Origin: UBA2336 sp036787955
GTDB lineage: Bacteria; Bacteroidota; Bacteroidia; Cytophagales; Cyclobacteriaceae
Assembly (NCBI GenBank): GCA_036787955.1
Contig: DAIQOI010000003.1
Coordinates: forward strand, 186,001-250,000
Length of the DNA: 64,000 nt
Reading direction: 5' to 3'
The first letter of the stretch is position 1. Each line of letters opens with the position of its first letter. The translations under genes were made by a program, and so were the position numbers. The notes under the pieces were generated by a model. The model ran no database searches, was not told the DNA's origin, and was given only the letters and a program-made list of their open reading frames with translations. Below, piece after piece: positions 6,249-15,569 of the stretch.

Positions 6249-7649
6249 ATGAAAAAATTTACGCTGACAACTCAGACTAAAAAACTACTGGCCGATACGG
6301 TAACGCCCGTTTCGGTGTACCTGCGCCTGCGCGATGTATTTGCCGGAACATTGTTGCTGGAAAGTTCCGACTATCACGGGCAGGAAAACAGTCTGTCGCT
6401 GATATGCTGCGATCCGATGGCCACCTTTCAGGTGAAGAAAGATGAAGCAGTGGTGGACTGGCCGGATAAAACCAAAAGCCGTTATCTTATTTCATGTCCT
6501 GCTGAAGTTCCCGGTTTACTGGAATCTTTCCGCAAATCGTTTGTCTTTGAAGGCAGCATTCCTTCATCGGCAGGCATGTTTGGTTATATGTCCTATAACG
6601 CTGTGCGTTTTTTTGAAGAAGTTGCTGTTTCTGATTACAGAAACCTTATCCCTGAAATGCAGTTTTCGGTTTACCGATATATAATTGTTATTGACCATTT
6701 TTTTAATGAAATCCAGTTGGTGGGGCTGCAATGTGAAGGTGCTACCGATAACTCATCCATGCTGCACCTCGAACGACTTATCTTTCATGGGCGCTATCCG
6801 CTTTATTCATTTTCCCGAACCAATGGTGAAACGTCCAACTTTACCGATGACGAATTTCTGCAACGTGTGCACCAGGCCATCCGTCATTGTCAGCGCGGCA
6901 ACGTGTTTCAGTTGGTGTTGTCGCGCAGATTTGAAACCGGCTTTCGTGGAGATGAGTTCAATGTGTACCGGTCGTTGCGTTCCATCAACCCATCGCCTTA
7001 TTTGTTTTATTTCGATTACGGCAATTTCCGCATATTCGGTTCTTCACCAGAGGCTCAGGTTCAGGTGCGCGGCAGGGAAGTACGGGTATTTCCGATAGCC
7101 GGCACCTTTCGCAGGACCGGAGACGACAACCGCGATGCCGAGCTGGCACGCAAACTTGCTGCTGATATCAAAGAAAACGCCGAACATAATATGCTGGTTG
7201 ATTTGGCACGCAACGACCTTAGTCGCTATGCATCCGGAGTGAAGGTTGAGGTGTTTAAGGAAATTCAGTTCTACTCACATGTTATTCATCTTGTTTCCAA
7301 AGTTACCGGCAAGCTCCCCGAAGGCTTCGATCCGGTACAGGTTGCCGGTGCAACTTTTCCTGCCGGTACTTTATCGGGTGCACCCAGGCACAGGGCCATT
7401 ACACTGATTAATGAGTTGGAGAACATAAGCCGGAGTTATTATGGCGGGGCTATTGGCTATTTTGGATTTGATGGCTCGGTAAATCTGGCCATCCTTATCC
7501 GCTCATTTTTGAGCATGGGTAACACCCTGATTTATCAGGCTGGTGCTGGCATTGTGGCTAAAAGTAATCCGGAGAGTGAGCTGCAGGAGGTTAATAACAA
7601 GCTGGCTGCCTTACGCAAGGCAATTGAACTGGCAGAAATAATTGGTTGA
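6249..7649 (+). CDS. trpE: Anthranilate synthase component I
   Basis: A 466-residue chorismate-using enzyme, the first committed step of tryptophan synthesis: chorismate plus ammonia (from TrpG) gives anthranilate and pyruvate. The N-terminal domain has LLLESSD, matching the LLES element of the tryptophan feedback site. The catalytic domain has FQLVLSRRFE, FGSSPEAQV, PIAGTFRRTG, ENAEHNMLVDLARNDLSR, FPAGTLSGAPRHRA and YYGGAIGYFGFDG, all typical of TrpE/PabB. Anthranilate synthase rather than PabB is favoured by the PIAGT motif and the operon. It is the first structural gene after the attenuator. trpG follows after 3 bp. Confidence 0.96.
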   Translation: MKKFTLTTQTKKLLADTVTPVSVYLRLRDVFAGTLLLESSDYHGQENSLSLICCDPMATFQVKKDEAVVDWPDKTKSRYLISCPAEVPGLLESFRKSFVFEGSIPSSAGMFGYMSYNAVRFFEEVAVSDYRNLIPEMQFSVYRYIIVIDHFFNEIQLVGLQCEGATDNSSMLHLERLIFHGRYPLYSFSRTNGETSNFTDDEFLQRVHQAIRHCQRGNVFQLVLSRRFETGFRGDEFNVYRSLRSINPSPYLFYFDYGNFRIFGSSPEAQVQVRGREVRVFPIAGTFRRTGDDNRDAELARKLAADIKENAEHNMLVDLARNDLSRYASGVKVEVFKEIQFYSHVIHLVSKVTGKLPEGFDPVQVAGATFPAGTLSGAPRHRAITLINELENISRSYYGGAIGYFGFDGSVNLAILIRSFLSMGNTLIYQAGAGIVAKSNPESELQEVNNKLAALRKAIELAEIIG

Positions 7650-7652
7650 AAT

Positions 7653-8219
7653 ATGAAAATACTGGTACTCGATAACTACGATTCATTTACCTACAATCTG
7701 GTGCATCTGCTGCGCGAGGCAGGGCATGAGCCCGATGTGTTCCGCAACGATAAGATAAGCCTGGAGAAAGCAGGTGGTTACGATAAAATTTTATTATCAC
7801 CCGGTCCGGGCATTCCCGATGAGGCAGGTATTATGAAGGATGTTATTCGCACCTATGCATCCACGAAAAGCATTCTGGGTATTTGCCTGGGCCATCAGGG
7901 TATAGCCGAAGTGTTTGGCGCATCGCTTTATAACCTGAAAGAAGTAAGGCATGGCGTTACCTCCACTGCATTTGTGGATGATCCCGATGAGCTGTTGTTC
8001 CGGAACATTCCGGCAGCCTTTCAGGTATGCCACTATCATTCATGGGCAATTTATCCGCCTAGTCTTCCCTCCGAACTTCGGGTAACGGCATCGGGTGAAG
8101 GGGGACTTATACTTGGTATTCGCCATGTGCAATACGATGTGCGGGGATTGCAGTTTCACCCCGAATCGGTGATGACACCCGAAGGTTTTAAAATCATGCA
8201 AAACTGGCTGCACAATTAA
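7653..8219 (+). CDS. trpG: Anthranilate synthase component II (glutamine amidotransferase)
   Basis: A 188-residue class I glutamine amidotransferase that supplies ammonia to TrpE. It opens MKILVLDNYDSFTYNLVHLL and has the oxyanion-loop motif LLSPGPGIPDEAG, the nucleophile cysteine in GICLGHQGIAE, and the catalytic His-Glu pair in LQFHPESVMT. In many bacteria the same subunit also serves PabB, and no separate pabA is visible here. It lies between trpE and trpD without room for its own promoter. Confidence 0.95.
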   Translation: MKILVLDNYDSFTYNLVHLLREAGHEPDVFRNDKISLEKAGGYDKILLSPGPGIPDEAGIMKDVIRTYASTKSILGICLGHQGIAEVFGASLYNLKEVRHGVTSTAFVDDPDELLFRNIPAAFQVCHYHSWAIYPPSLPSELRVTASGEGGLILGIRHVQYDVRGLQFHPESVMTPEGFKIMQNWLHN

Positions 8220-8231
8220 AATGCAGATGCA

Positions 8232-9218
8232 ATGAAAGAGATACTTAATAACCTGCTTACGCATCAGCCGCTTGCGCGTGAAGAATCACGCCAGGTGCTG
8301 ATGGAGCTGGCATCGGGCAGGCATAATGTAGCCCAGGTGGCATCGGTTCTTACGGTTTATCTGATGCGGCCCGTTACGGTAGAAGAGCTTGCGGGCTTCC
8401 GTGAGGCCATGCTTGAATTGTGTATTCCTGTTCGGTTCGATCGGCCGGTTATGGATGTATGTGGCACTGGCGGAGATGGCAAAAATACATTCAACATATC
8501 TACGCTTACTGCCTTTATTGTGGCAGCGGCAGGCCAGCCCGTGGCCAAGCATGGCAATTACGGGGTGTCTTCGGTGTGCGGGTCGTCCAACATTCTCGAG
8601 TATTTCGGGTTCAGATTCACCAGCGATTTTGATGAACTCAGGCGGCAGCTTGATCGCGCCAATATTTGCTTTTTGCATGCCCCGCTGTTCCATCCGGCAA
8701 TGAAAAACGTAGCGCCCGTGCGCAAAGATCTGGGCATCAAAACGTTTTTCAACATGCTGGGACCATTGGTCAATCCGGCCTTTCCGGTCTATCAGTTTAC
8801 CGGTGTCTTCAGCCTTGAGCTGGCGCGTAAGTACGGATATTTGCTTCAGCAAACCGACCTGCAATTTATGGTGGTCCATTCGCTAGACGGATATGATGAG
8901 GTGTCGCTTACCGGTCCCTACAAATACTATTCAACTGCAGGCGAAGGAATCGGTACACCAGAAGAACTGGGATTTACTTATGTAAATGAAGCGTCTATAG
9001 CCGGTGGAAACACGGTTGAGGAATCGGCTGCTGTTTTTCTGAATGTGCTCCAGGGAAAAGCAACCGATGAACAGCACAACGTGGTGATTGCCAATGCTGC
9101 CCTTGCGCTTCGCTGTGCGCGTCCTGATTCACCGATGGATGAACTGGTTGATCTTGCCCGCGAAACCCTGCTTTCAGGCAAGGCAGCCCTTGCATTCAGA
9201 AAACTGTTGGAAATGTGA
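8232..9218 (+). CDS. trpD: Anthranilate phosphoribosyltransferase
   Basis: A 328-residue enzyme that joins anthranilate to phosphoribosyl pyrophosphate. The PRPP-binding glycine loop DVCGTGGDGKNTFNIST and the KHGNYGVSS segment with following GSSN are present, as is the conserved GIKTFFNMLGPLVNPA motif. The fold has an N-terminal helical domain and a C-terminal alpha/beta domain, and the length is normal. It starts 12 bp after trpG and ends 1 bp before trpC, consistent with translational coupling. Confidence 0.95.
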   Translation: MKEILNNLLTHQPLAREESRQVLMELASGRHNVAQVASVLTVYLMRPVTVEELAGFREAMLELCIPVRFDRPVMDVCGTGGDGKNTFNISTLTAFIVAAAGQPVAKHGNYGVSSVCGSSNILEYFGFRFTSDFDELRRQLDRANICFLHAPLFHPAMKNVAPVRKDLGIKTFFNMLGPLVNPAFPVYQFTGVFSLELARKYGYLLQQTDLQFMVVHSLDGYDEVSLTGPYKYYSTAGEGIGTPEELGFTYVNEASIAGGNTVEESAAVFLNVLQGKATDEQHNVVIANAALALRCARPDSPMDELVDLARETLLSGKAALAFRKLLEM

Positions 9219-9219
9219 T

Positions 9220-10029
9220 ATGAACGTGCTGGAGAAAATTATTGCAGATAAGCTCAAAGAAGTGGAGCAGCGGAAAAGCGAGGTGCCGGAATCAGCTCTG
9301 AGGCAGATGAAATATTTTGGTCGCAGCACCCTTTCTTTGCGGGGGGCGTTGCAACGAAAAAAGGGTGGGTCGGTGATAGCTGAGTTCAAACGAAGATCAC
9401 CTTCCGTGCAGGATATTCATATCCATGCCGATGTGCTTTCGGTTTGTGCCGGATATGTAAGGTCGGGTGCCGTTGCCTTGTCGGTATTGACCGACAAAAA
9501 ATATTTCGGGGGTTCATTGGATGATTTGCAGCAGGTACGCGACCTGGTAGAAGTGCCCCTGCTGCGCAAGGATTTCATCATCGACCACTACCAGCTGGTA
9601 GAGGCAAAGGCCTATGGAGCTGATGTGGTATTGCTTATTGCTGCTTCACTCACACCGCAACAGGTTAAGCAGTTAACTACCCATGCGCATGAGTTTGGCA
9701 TGGAAGTACTGCTGGAAGTGCACAGTGCCGAAGAGTGGGAGGAGAATGCAGCGTCAGGGGCGGACGTGGTTGGTGTGAACAACCGGAACCTGCATACCAT
9801 GGAAGTGAATGTTGGTACTTCGTTGGAAATGGCAAAGATTTTTCCGGCTGGTACGGTGCGTATATCCGAGAGCGGTATCCGCAATGTGGATACTGCAATG
9901 CAGCTGGTGCGGGCAGGGTATAGCGGCTTTCTGATAGGCGAATATTTCATGGCGCAGAACAACCCCGGCAGGGCTGCCTGTGATTTTATTAATTCATTAG
10001 AGAAAATCAGCCATGCGGTTGAGGATTAA
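9220..10029 (+). CDS. trpC: Indole-3-glycerol phosphate synthase
   Basis: A 269-residue (beta/alpha)8 enzyme that closes the indole ring. Motifs are VIAEFKRRSPSV, ALSVLTDKKYFGG, VPLLRKDFIIDHYQL, GADVVLLIA, LLEVHSAEE, VGVNNRNLHT and ISESGIRN, which contain the catalytic Lys and Glu residues of the family. Start: ATG 9220, 1 bp after the trpD stop. A longer frame inside trpD has no family similarity. The end overlaps trpF by 17 bp. TrpC and TrpF are separate proteins here, unlike the fused form of enterobacteria. Confidence 0.95.
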   Translation: MNVLEKIIADKLKEVEQRKSEVPESALRQMKYFGRSTLSLRGALQRKKGGSVIAEFKRRSPSVQDIHIHADVLSVCAGYVRSGAVALSVLTDKKYFGGSLDDLQQVRDLVEVPLLRKDFIIDHYQLVEAKAYGADVVLLIAASLTPQQVKQLTTHAHEFGMEVLLEVHSAEEWEENAASGADVVGVNNRNLHTMEVNVGTSLEMAKIFPAGTVRISESGIRNVDTAMQLVRAGYSGFLIGEYFMAQNNPGRAACDFINSLEKISHAVED

Positions 10030-10657
10030 AATTTGTGGGCTGAAATATGCAGAGAACATACAGGCCGTTGCTGCGCTACAGCCTGATTACATGGGGTTTA
10101 TATTTTATCCGCATTCATTGCGGTATGTGGGCAGGGAATTTCAGCTTCCGGGCGGCCGGCCTTGGCCGGCCGCCCGGGTAGGGGTGTTTGTAAATGAAAA
10201 TCATCGCAACATCATCTACCTGGCCCGTCAACATCGGTTAACTCACCTCCAGCTGCATGGCAACGAAACACCTGAGTTTTGCGCCAAGCTGTATCAGGCA
10301 GGGTTCACCATCATTAAGGCATTTGGTTTACATGGAGGATTCGATTTCCGGCTGCTGCAAGCTTATAAAGGTGCAGTTCACTATTTTCTTTTTGATACCC
10401 TTTCGGAAGGATATGGCGGCACGGGCAAAACATTTAACTGGACGCTTTTAAACGGGTATCAACTGGATGTGCCGTTTTTTCTCAGTGGAGGGCTTTCGGC
10501 CGAGGTATTGAAACAAAACACCCTGCCCGCACATCCGCAACTGCACGCACTGGATATAAACAGCGGGGTGGAGGATCGGCCCGGCTGGAAGAATACATTA
10601 AAAATTCAGGAGTTGTTGCACATCATTAAACAGTATGACCATGAAATACCAGGTTAA
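10013..10657 (+). CDS. trpF: Phosphoribosylanthranilate isomerase
   Basis: A 214-residue (beta/alpha)8 isomerase acting between TrpD and TrpC. The N terminus RLRIKICGLKYAENI has the catalytic cysteine in KICG. Further on, YMGFIFYPHSLRYV, THLQLHGNETPEF, the acidic FLFDT segment, FLSGGLSAEV and LDINSGVEDRPGWKN form the catalytic Asp and the phosphate-binding loops. It overlaps trpC by 17 bp and trpB by 23 bp, so expression is likely coupled. Confidence 0.94.
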   Translation: MRLRIKICGLKYAENIQAVAALQPDYMGFIFYPHSLRYVGREFQLPGGRPWPAARVGVFVNENHRNIIYLARQHRLTHLQLHGNETPEFCAKLYQAGFTIIKAFGLHGGFDFRLLQAYKGAVHYFLFDTLSEGYGGTGKTFNWTLLNGYQLDVPFFLSGGLSAEVLKQNTLPAHPQLHALDINSGVEDRPGWKNTLKIQELLHIIKQYDHEIPG

Positions 10658-11816
10658 TGACAAAGGTTTTTACGGTGATTTTGGCGGTGCCTATATACCG
10701 GAAATGCTTTGCCCGAATATTGAAGAACTGCGTACCCATTATCTTTCCATTCTATCTGATCAGGATTTTCAACAATCCTTTCGCAAGTTGCTCAGCGACT
10801 TTGCCGGGCGTACCACACCCTTGTATTTTGCTTCACGCCTCAGTGATAAATACCGGGCACGCATCTATCTGAAACGTGAGGACCTGTGTCATACCGGCGC
10901 ACATAAAATCAACAACACCATCGGTCAGATATTGCTGGCACGCAGGCTGGGCAAAACGCGCATCATTGCCGAGACAGGCGCAGGACAACATGGAGTAGCC
11001 ACCGCTACCGTGTGTGCTTTGATGGGCATGCCCTGCACGGTGTATATGGGAAAAACGGATGTGGACAGGCAGAAGCCCAACGTTGCGCGCATGAAACTGC
11101 TTGGTGCCGAAGTAGTGCCGGTTACATCAGGCAATGCAACGCTGAAAGATGCTACCAATGAGGCGCTGCGCCACTGGATTACACATCCTGAAGATACGCA
11201 CTACATCATTGGTTCGGTGGTTGGTCCCCATCCTTTCCCCGACATGGTAGCGCGCTTTCAGTCGGTAATCAGTGAAGAGATCAGGGGCCAACTCATCGAG
11301 AAAGAAGGTAACCCATACCCCGACTACGTTATTGCATGTGTAGGAGGAGGAAGCAATGCGGCAGGCGCATTTTATCATTTTCTGGCCGATGAGCACGTGC
11401 AGCTTGTGGGTGTTGAAGCGGCCGGTAAAGGACTGCACAGCGGGCATTCGGCTGCCACGCTGGCCCTGGGCAAGCCGGGCATTTTGCATGGCTGTAAAAC
11501 CATGCTCATGCAAACCGTTGACGGACAGGTTACTGAACCCTATTCGATATCGGCCGGCCTGGATTATCCGGGGGTGGGCCCGCTGCATGCTCATCTGTTC
11601 CATACCGGTCGCGTAAGTTTTATGTCGGCCACCGATGAAGAGGCGCTGCGTGCCGGACTGGAAGTGAGCCGGCTCGAAGGCATTATACCTGCGCTGGAAA
11701 CAGCCCATGCTTTTGCCGTGCTGAATAAAATGGAGTTTGATAAAGACGATGTGGTGGTGATAAACCTTTCGGGAAGAGGAGACAAGGATCTTGAAACCTA
11801 CAGCAAACTGATATGA
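10635..11816 (+). CDS. trpB: Tryptophan synthase beta subunit
   Basis: A 393-residue PLP enzyme that condenses indole with serine to give tryptophan. Motifs: GFYGDFGGAYIPEML, LKREDLCHTGAHKINNTIGQ with the PLP lysine, AETGAGQHGVATATVCALMG, the phosphate-binding CVGGGSNAAG, and the C-terminal NLSGRGDKD. This is the TrpB1 type that pairs with TrpA. ATG 10635 and ATG 10641 are both possible starts. The stop overlaps the trpA start (ATGA), matching the assembly of the alpha2-beta2 complex. Confidence 0.96.
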   Translation: MTMKYQVNDKGFYGDFGGAYIPEMLCPNIEELRTHYLSILSDQDFQQSFRKLLSDFAGRTTPLYFASRLSDKYRARIYLKREDLCHTGAHKINNTIGQILLARRLGKTRIIAETGAGQHGVATATVCALMGMPCTVYMGKTDVDRQKPNVARMKLLGAEVVPVTSGNATLKDATNEALRHWITHPEDTHYIIGSVVGPHPFPDMVARFQSVISEEIRGQLIEKEGNPYPDYVIACVGGGSNAAGAFYHFLADEHVQLVGVEAAGKGLHSGHSAATLALGKPGILHGCKTMLMQTVDGQVTEPYSISAGLDYPGVGPLHAHLFHTGRVSFMSATDEEALRAGLEVSRLEGIIPALETAHAFAVLNKMEFDKDDVVVINLSGRGDKDLETYSKLI

Positions 11817-12601
11817 ACCGGATTGATCAGCTTTTTCAGCAAAAGAAAAACAACATATTGTCTGTTTTTTATACAGCCGGATATCCGCAACTCAACGATA
11901 CTATACCTGTTGCAGCAATGCTTGAACAGGCCGGTGCAGATATGATCGAATTAGGGATTCCTTTTTCTGATCCGATAGCGGACGGCCCGGTTATTCAGCA
12001 AAGTAACGTAAAGGCCATTTCCAATGGTATGAATCTTACCGTGTTGCTGCAGCAGGTTAGGGAGCTAAGAAAAAAAGTTTCGCTACCTGTTGTGCTGATG
12101 GGTTATCTTAATCCGGTGCTGCAATATGGTGTGGAAAGATTTTTACATGATGCAGCCGAAGCCGGGGTGGATGGCATAATCCTGCCCGACCTGCCTGTTG
12201 AAGAATATCTTGAGCGTTACCGGGCCATTGCCTTACAGGCAGATTTGCGCGTAATATTTCTGGTTGCACCCACCACCCCCGATGCGCGCATACGGGTACT
12301 GGATGAAATTTCTACCGGATTTTTATATGCGGTTTCATTGAGCGGTGTTACAGGTGCCCGTCAGGGATTCAGTGCTTCGCAGCGGCAGTTTATGGAGCGC
12401 CTGCAACTGCTGAATTTGAAAAATCCTGTACTGGCCGGTTTTGGTATATCCGATGCCGGAAGCTTTTCAGCTGCGTGCCGGTATGTTAATGGTGCCATCG
12501 TAGGTAGCGCGTTTATTGAGTTACTGGGGGCAGGGGGTAACATCGGCAAAAGTGTTTCTGAGTTTGTCGCCAGGTTTGAACATTTCAAACAGTCTGCTTA
12601 A
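11813..12601 (+). CDS. trpA: Tryptophan synthase alpha subunit
   Basis: A 262-residue (beta/alpha)8 enzyme that cleaves indole-3-glycerol phosphate to indole and glyceraldehyde 3-phosphate and channels indole to TrpB. The catalytic Glu is in DMIELGIPFSDPIADGPVIQ, which also holds the active-site Asp (the D of the DPIADG segment region). LLVMGYLNP-like VLMGYLNPVL, GVDGIILPDLPVEE and SLSGVTGARQG follow. It is the last gene of the operon. No strong terminator is seen before the next gene. Confidence 0.95.
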   Translation: MNRIDQLFQQKKNNILSVFYTAGYPQLNDTIPVAAMLEQAGADMIELGIPFSDPIADGPVIQQSNVKAISNGMNLTVLLQQVRELRKKVSLPVVLMGYLNPVLQYGVERFLHDAAEAGVDGIILPDLPVEEYLERYRAIALQADLRVIFLVAPTTPDARIRVLDEISTGFLYAVSLSGVTGARQGFSASQRQFMERLQLLNLKNPVLAGFGISDAGSFSAACRYVNGAIVGSAFIELLGAGGNIGKSVSEFVARFEHFKQSA

Positions 12602-12627
12602 CTTAGGCGAGGCTTACTGTTCGGGCG

Positions 12628-13068
12628 ATGAAGTACTTTGCATACGGTTCAAACATGGATAAAGACAGGATGAACAGAAGGGGAGTTCAATTTTCTTCCA
12701 GAGAATTTGCCAAGCTTAGCGGATACAAATTGGTATTCAATAAAAAATCTCAAAATGGAGACTTTGCTTACGCAAACATAGTACCCTCGGCTTACGATTA
12801 CGTTGAAGGAGTACTTTATGAGATTAGCGATCAGGGGTTGTCTGTATTGGACCGTTACGAAGGGTATCCCGATCACTACGACAGGAAAAAAGTAGAGGTA
12901 CAAAACAGCAAAGGGGAAACTATTCAGGCCGAAACATACATAGCCAATCCGGCTCATATCGAAGAAGGTCTTTGTCCTACCCGGAAATATCTGAATCACC
13001 TGTTGGCTGCAAGGGATTTGCTGTCGCCCGAATACATTAAAAAACTTGAGCAGACCAGGACCTGTTGA
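12628..13068 (+). CDS. Gamma-glutamylcyclotransferase family protein (AIG2-like)
   Basis: A 146-residue soluble protein with the family's opening MKYFAYGSNMD (YGSN substrate loop) and the likely catalytic glutamate in LDRYEGYPDHYDR. The GGCT/AIG2 fold releases 5-oxoproline from gamma-glutamyl amines or dipeptides, but bacterial members vary in substrate. Length is normal. It lies 26 bp downstream of trpA and could be read through from the trp operon, though it has no evident link to tryptophan. Confidence 0.85.
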   Translation: MKYFAYGSNMDKDRMNRRGVQFSSREFAKLSGYKLVFNKKSQNGDFAYANIVPSAYDYVEGVLYEISDQGLSVLDRYEGYPDHYDRKKVEVQNSKGETIQAETYIANPAHIEEGLCPTRKYLNHLLAARDLLSPEYIKKLEQTRTC

Positions 13069-13173
13069 AATGCAGGTTAGTCAAATTCATCTCTCTCTCC
13101 CTGCCCGCTGTAATTATTTTGTCATCTTTTTAACAAATCTTCTGATTATGGGTTTTATCTTCTTTGAATAGTT

Positions 13174-15558
13174 ATGCGCTATATCCCACTGACTTTATTC
13201 ATCTTTTTTGTTACCCGGTCATTCAGTCAGCCTGCCGACAGAGCGACTCTTTCCGGCTACGTACGCGATGCTGCTGATGGTGAAGCACTTATCGGTGCTA
13301 CCGTGTTTGTTCCGGCCACCGGTTCGGGAACCGTAACCAATGCTTACGGGTTTTACTCGCTTACCCTGCCCAAAGGTACATATGAAGTCAGGTTCTCTTT
13401 TGTAGGCTACACCGATATCCGACGTACCGTGGAGCTTTCGCAAAATCAGCGGCTGAATGTGGAATTGCAGGCTGAATCCCGCCAGCTTGATGAGGTGGTG
13501 GTTTCTGCAGATGAAGAAGGAGTGGAGATCCGCGGCATCCAGATGTCGGTTAACCGGCTCAACATCGGCACCATTGCACGGATGCCGGCTTTTTTGGGTG
13601 AAGCCGATGTGATTAAAAGTATTCAGCAGCTGCCGGGTGTTACTACCGTAGGCGAGGGGGCTTCGGGCTTTAATGTGCGTGGAGGCAACGTAGGTCAGAA
13701 TCTCATCGTGCTTGATGAAGCCGCTGTGTATAATCCTTCTCATCTGCTTGGCTTTTTTTCGGTATTCAATCCCGATGCAGTTAAGGATGTACAACTGTAT
13801 AAAGGTGGCATACCTGCGCGCTATGGCGGCAGGCTGGCTTCCATCCTCGATGTGCGCATGAAGGAAGGCAACAGCAAGGTGTTTGAAGCAAACGGTGGCA
13901 TTGGTACCATCTTCAGCCGGCTCGCGGTGGAAGGTCCCATTGTGCCCGAAAGAAGTTCCTTTATCGTAGCAGCCAGGCGTTCGTACATAGATGTGCTGGC
14001 ACGGCCTTTTGTAGATGTGCTGCGCGATGGTGCTCGCCTTAACTTTTACGACCTAACCGGAAAAATCAATTACCAGTTCAACCAGCGCAACAGCATCTTC
14101 CTCTCCGGATATGCAGGAAGGGATATTTTCTTCTTCGATCGGCAACAGGGATTTTCCTGGGGCAACGCCACCGGCACCGCGCGTTGGAACAGCATCATCA
14201 ACGACCGTTTGTTTTATAACCTATCGTTGATTTTCAGCAAATATGATTATGCCTTGCAGTTTGGTGAAGACGACCGCGATAATTTTAAATGGAACTCTGC
14301 CATTACCGATTTTACGGTAAAGCCTTCCTTTAGCTACTTTGTCAACAGCAACAACGAAATTTCTGCCGGCCTGGAAGCACACTACTACCGTTTTGAACCG
14401 GCCAATGCAGTGGGCACTACCAATGGACAGGCTGTGGATGTGAGTCTTGCCGAAAAATTTAATCTTGAAACTGCCGCGTACATCAGCCATCAGTTGCGCA
14501 TCAGTCAGAAATTTTCTGCAGAGTATGGTTTAAGATATTCCATGTTTCAATTGTTTGGTCCGGGCACGGTGTATCGCTACAACGACACCATCCCCGGTAA
14601 AAGACGCACGCCCATCGCTGCTACAAGCTATGAAAGGGGGGAGGAGATTGTGCGGTACACCAATCCCGAGCCACGGTTATCGATCCAATACCAGATTAAC
14701 ACCAGCACCTCTGTGAAGGCCAGCTATATGCGTGCGGCACAATACCTCCATTTGGTTTCCAATACGGCTGCTTCCAATCCACTGGATGTATGGACACCAT
14801 CATCGCCCAACCTTAAACCACAACTGGGTGATCAGATTGCACTGGGATATTTCCGTTCGTTTACCCGAAAATCGTTGTATGAGTTTTCGGCTGAAGTGTA
14901 TTACCGCAGCACGCGGAACCAGGTAGATTATATTGACGGTGCCGATCTGCTGATCAATGAATATCTGGAAGGGGATTTACTAAGCGGCCGGGGGCGTGCT
15001 TACGGGCTGGAATTCTATCTTCAGAAAAAAACCGGAAGACTAACCGGATGGATAGCCTATACGCTGGCCCGCACCGAGTTGCAGGTGGATGGAATCAACA
15101 ATGGTGAATGGTATCCTACACGGTTTGATCAGACGCACAACCTGAAGGCCACCGGATTTTATCAACTGAACAGAAGGTGGTCGGTTTCTGGTAATTTCAC
15201 ATTCATTTCCGGAACGCCAACCACTTTCCCCACTTCGCGGTATGAGGTGCAGGGCATACTCATACCCCACAATGCCGGCAATTTCAGAAACAATGTAAGG
15301 ATACCGGTATTTCACCGGTTCGATCTGGCTTTCCGGCTTGAGGGAAAAACGCATCGCAGAAACGGCAAGGAAAGAAAAAATTCCGATTACTGGGTGTTTG
15401 GTCTTTACAATCTGTATGCACGAAAAAACCCGTTTTCCATCTATTTTTCACAGGGTGACGAGCGTGCATCCAGTGGCGCACCGCTGCAAAGCCGGGCCAC
15501 CCAGCTTTCTATCATTGGTACAGTTGTGCCATCGGTTTCGTACAATTTTCATTTTTGA
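13174..15558 (+). CDS. TonB-dependent receptor with carboxypeptidase-regulatory-like N-terminal domain
   Basis: A 794-residue outer-membrane receptor with a signal peptide (ends near SFSQ), a CarboxypepD_reg-like beta-sandwich at about residues 24-110 (TLSGYVRDAADGEALIGATVF), a plug domain with QQLPGVTTVGEGASGFNVRG and VQLYKGGIPARYGGR, and a beta-barrel ending in SYNFHF. It imports an unknown ligand using TonB/ExbBD energy. The next gene codes for a DUF4249 lipoprotein, the common partner of this receptor type in Cytophagales, by analogy with SusC/SusD. There is no carbohydrate enzyme nearby, so a sugar substrate is not implied. Confidence 0.9.
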   Translation: MRYIPLTLFIFFVTRSFSQPADRATLSGYVRDAADGEALIGATVFVPATGSGTVTNAYGFYSLTLPKGTYEVRFSFVGYTDIRRTVELSQNQRLNVELQAESRQLDEVVVSADEEGVEIRGIQMSVNRLNIGTIARMPAFLGEADVIKSIQQLPGVTTVGEGASGFNVRGGNVGQNLIVLDEAAVYNPSHLLGFFSVFNPDAVKDVQLYKGGIPARYGGRLASILDVRMKEGNSKVFEANGGIGTIFSRLAVEGPIVPERSSFIVAARRSYIDVLARPFVDVLRDGARLNFYDLTGKINYQFNQRNSIFLSGYAGRDIFFFDRQQGFSWGNATGTARWNSIINDRLFYNLSLIFSKYDYALQFGEDDRDNFKWNSAITDFTVKPSFSYFVNSNNEISAGLEAHYYRFEPANAVGTTNGQAVDVSLAEKFNLETAAYISHQLRISQKFSAEYGLRYSMFQLFGPGTVYRYNDTIPGKRRTPIAATSYERGEEIVRYTNPEPRLSIQYQINTSTSVKASYMRAAQYLHLVSNTAASNPLDVWTPSSPNLKPQLGDQIALGYFRSFTRKSLYEFSAEVYYRSTRNQVDYIDGADLLINEYLEGDLLSGRGRAYGLEFYLQKKTGRLTGWIAYTLARTELQVDGINNGEWYPTRFDQTHNLKATGFYQLNRRWSVSGNFTFISGTPTTFPTSRYEVQGILIPHNAGNFRNNVRIPVFHRFDLAFRLEGKTHRRNGKERKNSDYWVFGLYNLYARKNPFSIYFSQGDERASSGAPLQSRATQLSIIGTVVPSVSYNFHF

Positions 15559-15569
15559 GAAAGACAGCC